This document shows, in pieces, positions 7,728 through 15,993 of a stretch of 64,000 bases of DNA. The translations under genes and the position numbers were made by a program. The notes under the pieces were generated by a model. It was not told the origin of the DNA and did not search any database. It saw only the letters and a list, made by a program, of their open reading frames with translations. This DNA is from Xanthobacter aminoxidans (GTDB lineage Bacteria; Pseudomonadota; Alphaproteobacteria; Rhizobiales; Xanthobacteraceae): contig NZ_JAMJXC010000021.1 of NCBI RefSeq assembly GCF_023571765.1, positions 1 to 64,000 on the forward strand, in the 5' to 3' direction. Numbering within the stretch: position 1 is the first letter of the stretch; every line of letters begins with the position of its first letter.

Positions 7728-8611
7728 TGAACGAGACTTCCGTGTCCCGGCCAAGTGCAGCGCCACCTGTGGCGCGGAACGCGAGCCGAGACCCAGCGCA
7801 ACATTCCGCCGAAGGCGCTTCCATGCCAACCACCGCTCAAGCTTTGCCTGCTGCGCAGGAGTCCTGCGCTGGGTCCCGGCTCGGCGCTCCGGCTACGCCG
7901 TCGCTGGTCCGGGACACGCAGGACCTCCTCCTCCGCGTCGAAAACCTCGCCAAGAGCTTCACCCTGCACCTGCGCGGCGGGCTCACCCTTCCCGTGGTCT
8001 CCGGCGTCACCTTCGACGTCCACGCCGGCGAGTGCGTGGCGCTGGGCGGGCCATCGGGGGCGGGGAAAAGCTCCATCCTCAAGATGGTCTATGGCAATTA
8101 CCGCATCGACACCGGCTCCGTGCGCATCGCCGATGGCGACGCGTTCGCCGAGGTGGCCGACGCCGCGCCGCGACAGATGCTGGCACTCCGGCGTGCCCGC
8201 GTCGGCTATGTCAGCCAGTTCCTGCGGGTCATCCCCCGCGTCCCCACCCTCGACGTGGTGGCGGCGCCCCTGCGGGCCGAGGGCGTGGACGAAGAGACCG
8301 CCAAGGCCCGTGCCGGCACGCTCCTCGCCCGCCTGAACCTGCCGGAGCGCCTGTGGTCGCTGCCGCCGGCCACCTTCTCCGGCGGCGAGCAGCAGCGCGT
8401 GAACGTGGCGCGCGGCTTCATCGGCTCCCAGCCGCTTCTGCTGCTGGACGAGCCCACCGCCTCGCTGGACGCCGCCAACCGGCAGGTGGTCATCGACCTC
8501 ATCCGCGAGAAGAAGGCGGCGGGCGTTGGCCTGCTCGGCATTTTCCACGATGCCGAGACCCGCGAGGCCGTCGCCGACCGGGTGGTGGACGTCACCCGCT
8601 TCGAAGCCTGA
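7724..8611 (+). CDS. phnL: C-P lyase ABC-type ATPase PhnL with repeat-derived N-terminal extension
   Basis: PhnL is the second ABC ATPase of the C-P lyase system. Walker A is GGPSGAGKSS, the signature is FSGGEQQRVNVARGF, and Walker B is LLLLDEPTASLD. The family body begins about residue 67 (LLLRVENLAKSFTLHLRGG). The protein is 295 residues against about 226 in E. coli. The first 65 residues are low in conserved features and are encoded by an inverted repeat at 7742-7917. The ATG at 7724 overlaps the phnK stop; an ATG at 7823 is the only good internal alternative and lacks a clear ribosome-binding site. Confidence 0.9.
   Translation: MMNETSVSRPSAAPPVARNASRDPAQHSAEGASMPTTAQALPAAQESCAGSRLGAPATPSLVRDTQDLLLRVENLAKSFTLHLRGGLTLPVVSGVTFDVHAGECVALGGPSGAGKSSILKMVYGNYRIDTGSVRIADGDAFAEVADAAPRQMLALRRARVGYVSQFLRVIPRVPTLDVVAAPLRAEGVDEETAKARAGTLLARLNLPERLWSLPPATFSGGEQQRVNVARGFIGSQPLLLLDEPTASLDAANRQVVIDLIREKKAAGVGLLGIFHDAETREAVADRVVDVTRFEA
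7742..7917. repeat. Inverted repeat element within the 5' part of phnL
   Basis: The left arm begins GTGTCCCGGCCA and ends GAGCCGAGACCCAGCGCA (near 7742-7800). The right arm begins TGCGCTGGGTCCCGGCTC and ends GTCCGGGACAC (near 7864-7917). Read as reverse complements, both arms have the same order of blocks (GTGTCCCGG, GCG-rich middle, GAGCCG-GACCCAGCGCA). About 60 bases of loop lie between them. The element is translated as part of phnL. Confidence 0.6.
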
Positions 8612-8720
8612 TCCACACGCCCGCGAGCCCGGCTCGCGGGTCGAGCCCGCGCGGCGCCTGAGCGCCCCCTCGGCGCCGGTCCAAGACCGGGGCCGCTGGA
8701 CTGATCCCGGAGCCCCTTTC
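8612..8720 (+). other. phnL-phnM spacer with stem-loops
   Basis: This 109-base gap interrupts an otherwise overlapping operon. It holds a hairpin (CGCGAGCCCGGCTCGCG near 8622-8638) and further GC-rich complementary stretches around GCGCC and CCGG. No T-run follows, so it is more likely an RNA-processing, stabilising or repeat-derived segment than a terminator. Confidence 0.4.
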
Positions 8721-9857
8721 ATGAGACAGGTTTTCGCCAACGCCCGCCTCGTCCTCGCCGACGAGATCGTGTCCGGCCACGTGAGTGTCACGGACGGCGT
8801 CATCTCCGCCATCGGAAGCGGCGTGGTGCCGGCCGGCGCCGAGGACATGGAGGGCGACTATCTCCTCCCCGGCCTCGTGGAGCTGCACACGGACCATGTG
8901 GAGGGCCACCTCGCCCCCCGCCCCAAGGTGCGCTGGAACCCCCTTGCCGCCATGCTGGCCCACGACGCGCAGATCGCCGCCTCGGGCATCACCACCGTGT
9001 TCGACTCGCTGCGGGTGTGGCCGGACAAGAAGGCGGTGGGCATGGACGGCGACGCGCCGCTCCTCATCGCCGCCCTGGAGGCGGCCCGCGCCGCCGATGC
9101 GCTGCGCGCAGACCATTTCATCCACCTCAGGTGCGAGGTGCCCACCGACACGGTGGTTCAGGACGCCGAAGCGATCCTGAAGAAGACGCCCGTGCACCTG
9201 ATCTCGCTCATGGACCACACGCCGGGCCAGCGGCAGTTTGCGACCATCGACCAGTTCCGCTCCTATTACATGAAGAAGAGCGGCATCAGCGCCGAGGAGA
9301 TGGACGTGATCGTCTCATCACGGCTCGACTTCCACGAACGCTACGCCCGCGAGAACCGCGCGGGTCTGGTGGCCCTCGCCCACGCCCACCGCTGCGTGGT
9401 CGCAAGCCATGATGACGGCACCCCCGAGCATGTGGCCGAGGCCGTCGGCGACGGCGTCGCCATCGCCGAATTCCCCACCACCGAGGAAGCCGCGCGCCTC
9501 TCCCACGAAGCCGGCATCCGCGTGCTGATGGGCGCGCCGAACCTGGTGCGCGGCGGCTCCCACACCGGCAACGTCTCGGCGGAATCGCTGGCGCGGGGCG
9601 GGCGGCTGGATATCCTCTCGTCGGACTATGTGCCCTCGTCCCTTCTCTGGGCGGCGTTCGACCTCACCCGCCGGGTGCCCTCCATCCAATTGCCCGAAGC
9701 GGTGCGGATGATCACCAAGACCCCGGCCGAGGTGGCGGGCCTTGCCGATCGCGGCGAGATCACGGCTGGCCGCCGCGCCGACCTCGTGCGGGTGGCGCTG
9801 GCCGGCGAGATGCCGGTGGTGAAGGGCGTGTGGCGGGAAGGGCGGCGCGTGGCATGA
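8721..9857 (+). CDS. phnM: Alpha-D-ribose 1-methylphosphonate 5-triphosphate diphosphatase
   Basis: PhnM, 378 residues (the same length as in E. coli), belongs to the amidohydrolase superfamily and removes pyrophosphate from the ribose 1-phosphonate triphosphate made by PhnGHIL. Metal-binding features are LPGLVELHTDHVEGH near residue 52, the HFIHLRCEV histidine, and VVASHDDGTPEHV. The C-terminal TKTPAEVAGLADRGEITAGRRADLV block is the amidohydrolase ending. The ATG at 8721 follows a GGAG box. The stop overlaps phnN. Confidence 0.92.
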   Translation: MRQVFANARLVLADEIVSGHVSVTDGVISAIGSGVVPAGAEDMEGDYLLPGLVELHTDHVEGHLAPRPKVRWNPLAAMLAHDAQIAASGITTVFDSLRVWPDKKAVGMDGDAPLLIAALEAARAADALRADHFIHLRCEVPTDTVVQDAEAILKKTPVHLISLMDHTPGQRQFATIDQFRSYYMKKSGISAEEMDVIVSSRLDFHERYARENRAGLVALAHAHRCVVASHDDGTPEHVAEAVGDGVAIAEFPTTEEAARLSHEAGIRVLMGAPNLVRGGSHTGNVSAESLARGGRLDILSSDYVPSSLLWAAFDLTRRVPSIQLPEAVRMITKTPAEVAGLADRGEITAGRRADLVRVALAGEMPVVKGVWREGRRVA

Positions 9858-10447
9858 CGAAAGATGCGGCCGGCGCAAAGGCTGGCGACACATTCGGCCC
9901 CGGCACCCTGCTCCTCGTGGTCGGCCCCTCCGGCGCCGGCAAGGACACCCTCATCGACATCGCCCGCGCGCGCTTTTCCAGCGACCCGCGGGTGCTGTTC
10001 GCCCGCCGCCTCGTCACCCGGCCTTCGGGCACGGGAGAGGCGCACGGCACGCTGTCGGAAGCCGAGTTCGACGCGCTGCTCGCCGAGGGGCGCTTTCCCC
10101 TGTTCTGGCGGGCGCACGGCCTTTCCTATGCGCTCGGCCCGGAGGTGGCGGAGGTGATCGCCCAGGGCGGCGTCGTGGTGGCCAACGGCTCCCGCGCCAC
10201 CTTGCCGGAAGCCCGCCGCCGCTTCGCGCGGGTCAGGGTGGTGCATGTGACGGCGCCGGTGCCGGTGCGCGCCGCCCGCCTCGCCATGCGCGGACGCGAA
10301 AGCGCCGACGACATCGCCGAACGCCTCGCCCGCGCGCCGGAACTGGACGTGGCCCCTGACCTCAGCATCGACAATGTGGGCACGCCCGCCGAGGGTGGGG
10401 CGCGCCTCGTGGACTTCATCGCCGAGGAGCTTGCCGCGGTCGCCTGA
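9854..10447 (+). CDS. phnN: Ribose 1,5-bisphosphate phosphokinase
   Basis: PhnN, 197 residues, makes PRPP from ribose 1,5-bisphosphate, so it returns the C-P lyase sugar product to central metabolism. The P-loop is VGPSGAGKDTLID (about residues 27-39), and the guanylate-kinase-like FARRLVTRP segment follows. It overlaps the phnM stop by 4 bases and ends the phn run. No phnP (cyclic phosphodiesterase) or phnO follows in the window. Confidence 0.9.
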   Translation: MTKDAAGAKAGDTFGPGTLLLVVGPSGAGKDTLIDIARARFSSDPRVLFARRLVTRPSGTGEAHGTLSEAEFDALLAEGRFPLFWRAHGLSYALGPEVAEVIAQGGVVVANGSRATLPEARRRFARVRVVHVTAPVPVRAARLAMRGRESADDIAERLARAPELDVAPDLSIDNVGTPAEGGARLVDFIAEELAAVA

Positions 10448-10462
10448 CCGCGGCCGACTTCC

Positions 10463-11161
10463 TCACCGCCGCTCGCCGGCCGGCAGATAGGGCTGGAGCG
10501 CGTGGGCGAGCTTGGACGGGGTGAGCGACTGGAGCCACACCGTGCCGGGGCCGGCAAGGCGGGCGAGGAAGAGGCCATCGCCTCCGAACAGCATGTTCTT
10601 CACGCCCCGCACGGTGGTGATCTCGAAGGAAACGCTGTCCTCGAACATGCCCACATGGCCGGGATGCACCAGAAGATCCTGCCCCGGCTGCAGCGTGTAG
10701 CTGACGATCTCCCCGCCCAGCTCGATGAAGGCCGAGCCCTCGCCCGTGAGGTGCTGCAGGATGAAGCCATCGCCGCCGAACACGCCGGCCCCCAGCGTCT
10801 GCTGCACCCCGACGCCGAGGGAGAGCGTCGGCGCCCCGGCGAGGAAACCGTGGCGGTGGACGAGATAGCCGCGCCCCGGCGCCACCTGCATCTCGAAGAT
10901 GCTGCCGGGCACCGTGGCGGCGAACGCCACCAGCGCCTCCCCGCCCTCGGCCGTGAACTCCGTCATGAACAGCCCGCCGCCGCCCAATGCGCGGCCGATG
11001 GCACCGAAGAAGCCGGTGGAGCCGCCGGTGGCCGTGGTGGTGCGCATGGCGACGTTGGACGTCATCCAGGAGAGGCGGTCCGTCTCGGCCAGCACGGTCT
11101 CGCCCGGCGCCAGCGTGAAGGTGAGCACGGGCAGCGTTGTTCCGGAAATCTCGTGGCGCAT
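10463..11161 (-). CDS. AIM24/TIGR00266 family protein
   Basis: A 232-residue all-beta protein of the AIM24 family (TRAP-like beta-sandwich). It shows the usual start (VLTFTLAPGETVLAETDRLSWMTSN), the glycine-rich FFGAIGRALGGGGLFMTEF segment, and the repeated GDGFILQHLTGEGSAFIELGG pattern. No signal peptide or membrane span is seen. Its biochemical function is not established in bacteria. It converges with phnN at a 15-base gap. Confidence 0.75.
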   Translation of the reverse strand: MRHEISGTTLPVLTFTLAPGETVLAETDRLSWMTSNVAMRTTTATGGSTGFFGAIGRALGGGGLFMTEFTAEGGEALVAFAATVPGSIFEMQVAPGRGYLVHRHGFLAGAPTLSLGVGVQQTLGAGVFGGDGFILQHLTGEGSAFIELGGEIVSYTLQPGQDLLVHPGHVGMFEDSVSFEITTVRGVKNMLFGGDGLFLARLAGPGTVWLQSLTPSKLAHALQPYLPAGERR

Positions 11162-11259
11162 GTTATCTCTCCCGGTAAGGCCGCACCGAGATTAGGGTGA
11201 GGAAAGGCCCACGCAAGCAAGCCTTCCGGCCAAGCCTGAAACAAGCTGAGGAAAAGCCC

Positions 11260-12303
11260 ATGCGCGCCGCAACGCTCCTTCTCCTCTCGCTGATTGCGAC
11301 CCCCGCTCTCGCGCAGCAGCCCGCCGTCCTGCCCTATCTGAACGCCCCGGCCGAGGGCGCGCCCATCCTGCGCCCGCCGACGCTCTCGCTCTCCATCAAT
11401 GGCGGGCCGGCGCGCCGCGCGATCATGGATACCGGCTCCACCGGCGTGGTGGTCTCGGCCAGCGCCATCCCCGGCTTCGACCAGCTGACGCCCCTCGGCC
11501 CGGGCGAACTCACCTACACCTCCTCCGGCCGCATCATGCGCGGGGTGAACGTGATGGTGCCGGTGACGGTGGCCGGGGCGGACGGCACCAGCGTCACCAC
11601 CCAGCCCATCCCGGTGCTGGCGGTGACGCGGATCGACTGCCTGCGCAATGCCCGCAGATGCCGGCCCATGGATGCGCCGCGCCGCGTCTCCATGCTCGGC
11701 ATCGGCTTCGCCCGCGCCAAGGACCGCCAGCCGGGCGCGGGGCCGGGGCGCAACCCCTTCCTCAACGTGACCGGCATGGGGCAGGCAGGGATGGGCACGG
11801 CCGATTTCAAGCGCGGCTATGTGGTGACGCGGCGCGGCGTGCAGGTGGGGCTGGCGAAGGACACCGGCGCGGGCTTTCAGAAGGTGAAGCTCGCCAGCGA
11901 CCCCGCCACCGGCGACTGGCAGCCCATCACCGCCTGTCTCGCCCTCAACGCCCGCGCCCCCGCCGCCTGCGGCACGCTGCTGCTCGATACCGGGGTGTCC
12001 ATCATGTACCTGACCCTGCCGCCGGCGCAGACGGACGGCCTCGCCGTGCCGGGCCTGCGCGGCGGGCGCGTGGTGGCGGACGGCGCCAGCCTCGCCATCT
12101 CCCCCGGCACGGGCCAGCCGGCCCCGGCCTACAGCTTCACGGTGGGGGATCGCGGCAATCCGGTGACGCCGGAACGCGTCATCCTCGTCGGCCGCGGCGA
12201 CCGTCCGCCCTTCGTCAACACCACCGTGCGGGCGCTGAACGCCTTCGACTATCTCTTCGATGCAGACGCCGGGGAGGCCGGGTTCCGGACGGTCGGGCGA
12301 TAG
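11260..12303 (+). CDS. Exported pepsin-like protein with two DTG motifs
   Basis: A 347-residue protein with a clear signal peptide (MRAATLLLLSLIATPALA-QQ). Two aspartic-protease-type motifs are present: IMDTGSTG with D57, and LLLDTGVS with D243. The spacing of about 186 residues and hydrophobic residues before each DTG match a two-lobed pepsin-type protease more than a single-lobe retropepsin. Four cysteines (LRNARRCRP region and ACLALNARAPAAC region) may form disulfides in the periplasm. The ATG at 11260 has a GAGG box. Protease activity is inferred; the second motif has V where family A1 often has T or S. Confidence 0.6.
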   Translation: MRAATLLLLSLIATPALAQQPAVLPYLNAPAEGAPILRPPTLSLSINGGPARRAIMDTGSTGVVVSASAIPGFDQLTPLGPGELTYTSSGRIMRGVNVMVPVTVAGADGTSVTTQPIPVLAVTRIDCLRNARRCRPMDAPRRVSMLGIGFARAKDRQPGAGPGRNPFLNVTGMGQAGMGTADFKRGYVVTRRGVQVGLAKDTGAGFQKVKLASDPATGDWQPITACLALNARAPAACGTLLLDTGVSIMYLTLPPAQTDGLAVPGLRGGRVVADGASLAISPGTGQPAPAYSFTVGDRGNPVTPERVILVGRGDRPPFVNTTVRALNAFDYLFDADAGEAGFRTVGR

Positions 12304-12672
12304 GGGAGCGAACAAAGCCGGAAGACCGGGCGGCGTCCGATTCGGTCACGCCCTGTTCGTGCTGTGTGCGCGGGGTGGGATATCGATCGTCCGATTCTGG
12401 GACACATGCACGCGCCGTATCACCGTCATGGCCGGGCTTGTCCCGGCCATCCACGTCGGGCCGAGAGGACACCGTGCGAAGGCAGGTTCCCAGCCGCTCC
12501 ACGTGGATGCCCGGGACAAGCCCGGGCATGACGGCCTGCAAAGTCAGGAGGTGACAGCCAGCACAGAAAGGGACGAACAAATCCCGAAAACCGGCCGCTG
12601 CCTGATTCGGTCATGGCCCGTTCCCGCTCCATCCCTGCCCCGCCGGACGCCCCGTCCCGTTCCGGGACAGGC
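12304..12672. other. Intergenic repeat region between convergent genes
   Basis: No gene is seen in these 369 bases. Near-copies of a 50-base unit lie at about 12302-12350 and 12568-12616, sharing GCGAACAAA or ACGAACAAA, a CCGG-rich middle, and GATTCGGTCA. Between them lies the palindromic pair listed at 12426-12532. This nested layout suggests mobile palindromic repeats rather than coding DNA. Confidence 0.55.
12426..12532. repeat. REP-like inverted repeat pair, second copy
   Basis: One arm at 12426-12456 reads TCATGGCCGGGC, TTG, TCCCGGCCATCCACGT. The other at 12501-12532 reads ACGTGGATGCCCGGG, ACAAG, CCCGGGCATGA. The arms are reverse complements with few mismatches and match the pair at 1995-2103. 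Both pairs sit between convergent genes. Confidence 0.75.
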
Positions 12673-13413
12673 TCACGGCTTCAGATAGAGCGCGAGCCGC
12701 GTGGCGGCGTTGCGCAGGTGCTCCTCGGCGGCCGCGCGGGCGGCGGGGGCGTCCTGCCGCTCGATGGCGGAGAAGATGGCCACGTGCTCGTCCTGAACCG
12801 CCTGGGCGAGGCCGCCGAGGCGGGCGGTGTTGGCGCGGGCGGTGCGGATGAAATGGCGCACCCGGTGGTCGAGGAACTGGGACAGGTCGCGGAAATAGGG
12901 ATTGCCCGTGGCCTCCACGATGGCGCGGTGGAAGGCCATGTCCTCGTCCACCCCCGGCTCGCCGCGAAACACCGCCGCCTGCATGGCGTCGAGCTGGGTC
13001 TGGATGCGGCCGAGGTCTTCCTTCGTGCGGCGCACGGCGGCGTGGGCGGTGGCGTTGGCCTCCACCGCCATCAGCAGCTCCACGATGGCACTCATCTCTG
13101 CACGGTCGCTGAGATCGGCGATTTCCAGCCGGAAGGAGGAGGCGGCGCCGGGATCGGCGACGAAGGCCCCCGCCCCCTGCCGGCTGGTCACGAGGCCGTC
13201 GTGCTTCAGCCGGCCCACCGCCTCGCGGACGATGGGGCGGCTGACGCCATAGGTCTCGGACATCTTGTGCTCGGTGGGCAGCTTCTCGCCGGGCTGGAGA
13301 CGGCCGGAGGCGATTTCCTCGCGCAGGCGCTGGGCCAGCGTGTCGGCGAGCGAGGGCGCGCGGCCGAGAATGTCGCGGGGCATCGCGCGGGGCGTTTCGC
13401 GGGGGTCCGCCAT
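12673..13413 (-). CDS. GntR family regulator, FadR subfamily (FCD domain)
   Basis: A 246-residue regulator. The N-terminal winged helix spans about residues 20-85 (LADTLAQRLREEIASGRLQPGEKLPTE, SRPIVREAVGRLKHDGLV). The C-terminal FCD domain has the acidic and histidine ligand set (MAFHRAIVEATGNPYF, EHVAIFSAIERQD, AEEHLR), which in relatives binds a metal and an organic acid. It is the only regulator in the catabolic island and probably senses its substrate or an intermediate. A fitting operator candidate lies at 16126-16136. Confidence 0.85.
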   Translation of the reverse strand: MADPRETPRAMPRDILGRAPSLADTLAQRLREEIASGRLQPGEKLPTEHKMSETYGVSRPIVREAVGRLKHDGLVTSRQGAGAFVADPGAASSFRLEIADLSDRAEMSAIVELLMAVEANATAHAAVRRTKEDLGRIQTQLDAMQAAVFRGEPGVDEDMAFHRAIVEATGNPYFRDLSQFLDHRVRHFIRTARANTARLGGLAQAVQDEHVAIFSAIERQDAPAARAAAEEHLRNAATRLALYLKP

Positions 13414-13481
13414 CCTGTGTTCCTCACCTCCGGCGGCCGTGTGTTGTTGTTGCGCCCGCTGCTGGTGCGGCGCCCCACGGC

Positions 13482-14222
13482 TCAGCTAGCAATATAAAGA
13501 CCACCGTTCACATGCACTGTCTCGCCTGTGACGAAGCTCGCCCAATCGGACGCGAGAAAGGCGACGACCCGCGCCACCTCCTCCGCCGTGCCCAGCCGCT
13601 TCAGCGGCGTACTGGCGAGCAGCGCCCCGCCATTGGCCGCCATCAGCGGGCGCACCATGGGCGTGTCGATGAGGCCGGGCGACACTGCATTCACCCGCAC
13701 CTTCGGCGCCAGCTCCTGGGCCAGCGTGCGCGAGAAATTCAGCACCGCGCCCTTGGCCGCCGCATAGTCCGCGTGGCCGACGCTGCCCCTGTGCCCGGCC
13801 ATGGAGGCGACGTTGACGATGGACGCCCCCTCGGCGAAATGCGGGATGGCGGCGCGGCAGGTGTAGAACACCCCGTCCAGATTCACCGCGATGCCGGTCC
13901 GCCAATAGTCGTCCGTCATCTCCGCCACCCGCCGCTCGCGGTAGAGGCCGGCCGAGGTGACGAGCACGTCCAGCGTGCCGAACTTTTCCGCCAGCGCCTT
14001 GAGCGCGGCATCCGCCTCCTCGGGCTTCGCCGCGTCCTGCCGGAGCGGGAGGACGCGGGCGCCGGTGGGGTCCAGCTCCGCCGCGAAGGCGGAGACGCCC
14101 GCATGGTCGAGATCGGTGAGCACGCAATTGGCGCCGAGGTCGAAGAACACCCGCGCGATGGCGCGGGAGATGCCGCCGTTGGCGCCGGTCATCAGCAGGG
14201 TCTTGCCGGTGAAGTCGATCAT
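13482..14222 (-). CDS. SDR-family oxidoreductase
   Basis: A short-chain dehydrogenase of 246 residues. The cofactor motif is TGANGGISRA, where the usual final glycine of GxxxGxG is serine, and an acidic DLD at the end of strand 2 suggests NAD. The catalytic set is N (VNLDGVF), S (NVASMAG) and YAAAK. The NGGLYIAS end is typical. The ATG at 14222 is 8 bases after the stop of the next upstream SDR, so the two form an operon with the quinone oxidoreductase. The substrate is unknown. Confidence 0.83.
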   Translation of the reverse strand: MIDFTGKTLLMTGANGGISRAIARVFFDLGANCVLTDLDHAGVSAFAAELDPTGARVLPLRQDAAKPEEADAALKALAEKFGTLDVLVTSAGLYRERRVAEMTDDYWRTGIAVNLDGVFYTCRAAIPHFAEGASIVNVASMAGHRGSVGHADYAAAKGAVLNFSRTLAQELAPKVRVNAVSPGLIDTPMVRPLMAANGGALLASTPLKRLGTAEEVARVVAFLASDWASFVTGETVHVNGGLYIAS

Positions 14223-14230
14223 CACGCGCC

Positions 14231-14992
14231 TCAGGTCATCAGCCAGCCGCCGGCCACGTCCACCACCTGCCCGGTGACGAAAGCGGAGGCGTCGGAGGTG
14301 AGGAACACGCAGGTCGCCGCCACCTCCTCCGGCTGGCCGAGACGGCGCAGCGGGGTGGAGAGACGCACCGCCTCGTTGGCGGTGGAGGCGGTGCCGCGCA
14401 TCATGGGCGTGTCGATGCGCCCGGGGGCGATGGCGTTCACCGTGATGCCGTAGGGGCCGAGCTCGCCCGCCAGATGCTTGGTGAAGCCGATGAGGGCGGC
14501 CTTGGAGGCGGCATAGTGGACGCCCACGATGTCGCAATAGGTGCGCCCCGCCACCGAGGCGATGTTGACGATGCGGCCCCGCCCCTGCGCCTTCATGCCG
14601 GGCGAGAGCGCCCGCACGCAGTTGAAGGCGCCGGTGAGGTTCACGTCGATCACCCGCCGCCATTCCTCCGGCGGCATCTCCCAGGCTTCGGAGCGGCGGC
14701 CGTCCGCCCCGCTCTTGGGCGAGATGCCGGCATTGTTCACCAGCACCTCCACCGGCCCGAGCGCCGCAGTTGCGGCCTCGGCGGCGGCCGCGACGGCGGC
14801 ATAGTCGGAGACATCGGCGGCAAGGCCGATGGCGGCGATGCCGCGAGCGACGGCGGCTTCCGCGGCCTCGTTCGCCAGCGCCGCATCATGGTCCACATAG
14901 GCGACGGCGAGGCCCGCATCGGCCAGCGCATCCGCCTGGGCGCGGCCGATCCCTCGGCCGGCGCCCGTGACGAAAGCAACCCGCGCGCTCAC
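14231..14992 (-). CDS. SDR-family oxidoreductase
   Basis: A short-chain dehydrogenase of 253 residues with TGAGRGIGRA, an acidic VDHD stretch that favours NAD, VNNAGIS, NIASVAG and the catalytic YAASK. The loop KSGADGRRSEAWEMPPEEW resembles 3-oxoacyl reductase-like catabolic SDRs. It starts at GTG 14992, which overlaps the TGA of the quinone oxidoreductase (GTGA). The substrate is unknown. Confidence 0.83.
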   Translation of the reverse strand: MSARVAFVTGAGRGIGRAQADALADAGLAVAYVDHDAALANEAAEAAVARGIAAIGLAADVSDYAAVAAAAEAATAALGPVEVLVNNAGISPKSGADGRRSEAWEMPPEEWRRVIDVNLTGAFNCVRALSPGMKAQGRGRIVNIASVAGRTYCDIVGVHYAASKAALIGFTKHLAGELGPYGITVNAIAPGRIDTPMMRGTASTANEAVRLSTPLRRLGQPEEVAATCVFLTSDASAFVTGQVVDVAGGWLMT

Positions 14993-15993
14993 CGGCCGGT
15001 CTCCAGCATGATCTTGCCGAGATGCGCGCTCGATTCCATCAGCGCATGGGCCTCGCGCGCCTGCTCCAGCGGGAAGGTGGCGTGGATGAAGGGCTTCACC
15101 TTGCCCGCGTCCAGCAGCGGCCATACGTCCCGCATGAGGGCGTCGGCGATGGCCTTCTTCAGCGCCACCGGGCGGGCGCGGAGCGTGGAGCCGGTGAAGG
15201 TCAGGCGCTTCAGCATGACAGGCATGAGGTCGATGGTGACTTCGCTCGGCTGGAGGAAGGCGATCTGCACGAGGCGCCCTTCCACCGCGAGGGCCTGGAG
15301 GTTGCGCGCCACATAGGGGCCGCCCACCATGTCGAGGATTTCCTCGACGCCCTTGCCGTCGGTGAGCGCCTTCACCTCGGCGACGAAATCCGTGTCGCGA
15401 TAGTTGATGGCCGCGTCGGCCCCCAGCGAGAGGCAGAAGTCGCACTTCTCCTTGGAGCCCGCGGTGGCGATGACGCGCGCGCCGGCATGGTGCGCGAGCT
15501 GGATGGCGGTGGAACCGATGCCGCTCGATCCGCCATGGATGAGGATGGTCTCACCCGCCTTCAGCCCGCCGCGGGTGAAGACGTTGTCGTAGACGGTGTA
15601 ATAGTTCTCCGGCAGTCCGGCGGCTTCCAGAAGCGACAGTGGCTTCGGGATCGGCAGGCAGAGCGGCGCTTCGGCGATGCAGTATTCCGCATAGCCGCCG
15701 GAGATCACCAGCGCGCAGATCTCGTCGCCGATCTTCGGCGAGGTGACGCCCTCGCCCAGCGCAACCACGCGGCCCGCGATCTCAAGGCCGGGCACGTCAG
15801 TGGCACCGGGGGGCGGGGGATAATTGCCGGCGCGCTGCAGGCAGTCGGGGCGATTCACGCCCGCCGCCACCACTTCCACCAGCACCTGCCCGGGGCCGGG
15901 ACGCGGCACGTCCGCCGTCTCGACCGTCACCACCTCGGGACCGCCAGCGCCCGCAAAACGGACCTGTCGCATGGTCTTGGAAATCTCTGCCAC
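14989..15993 (-). CDS. Zinc-free NAD(P)H quinone oxidoreductase (PIG3 type)
   Basis: A medium-chain reductase of 334 residues. The N-terminal GroES-like part has AAGVNRPDCLQRAGNYPPPPG and GLEIAGRVVALGEGV; the Rossmann motif is IHGGSSGIGSTAIQLA. The GGYAEYC and PENYYTVYDNVF segments are typical of the TP53I3/PIG3 group of quinone reductases. Structural zinc cysteines are lacking. The GTG at 15993 has an excellent GGGAGGAA box. It diverges from the ABC transporter operon. Confidence 0.82.
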   Translation of the reverse strand: MAEISKTMRQVRFAGAGGPEVVTVETADVPRPGPGQVLVEVVAAGVNRPDCLQRAGNYPPPPGATDVPGLEIAGRVVALGEGVTSPKIGDEICALVISGGYAEYCIAEAPLCLPIPKPLSLLEAAGLPENYYTVYDNVFTRGGLKAGETILIHGGSSGIGSTAIQLAHHAGARVIATAGSKEKCDFCLSLGADAAINYRDTDFVAEVKALTDGKGVEEILDMVGGPYVARNLQALAVEGRLVQIAFLQPSEVTIDLMPVMLKRLTFTGSTLRARPVALKKAIADALMRDVWPLLDAGKVKPFIHATFPLEQAREAHALMESSAHLGKIMLETGR

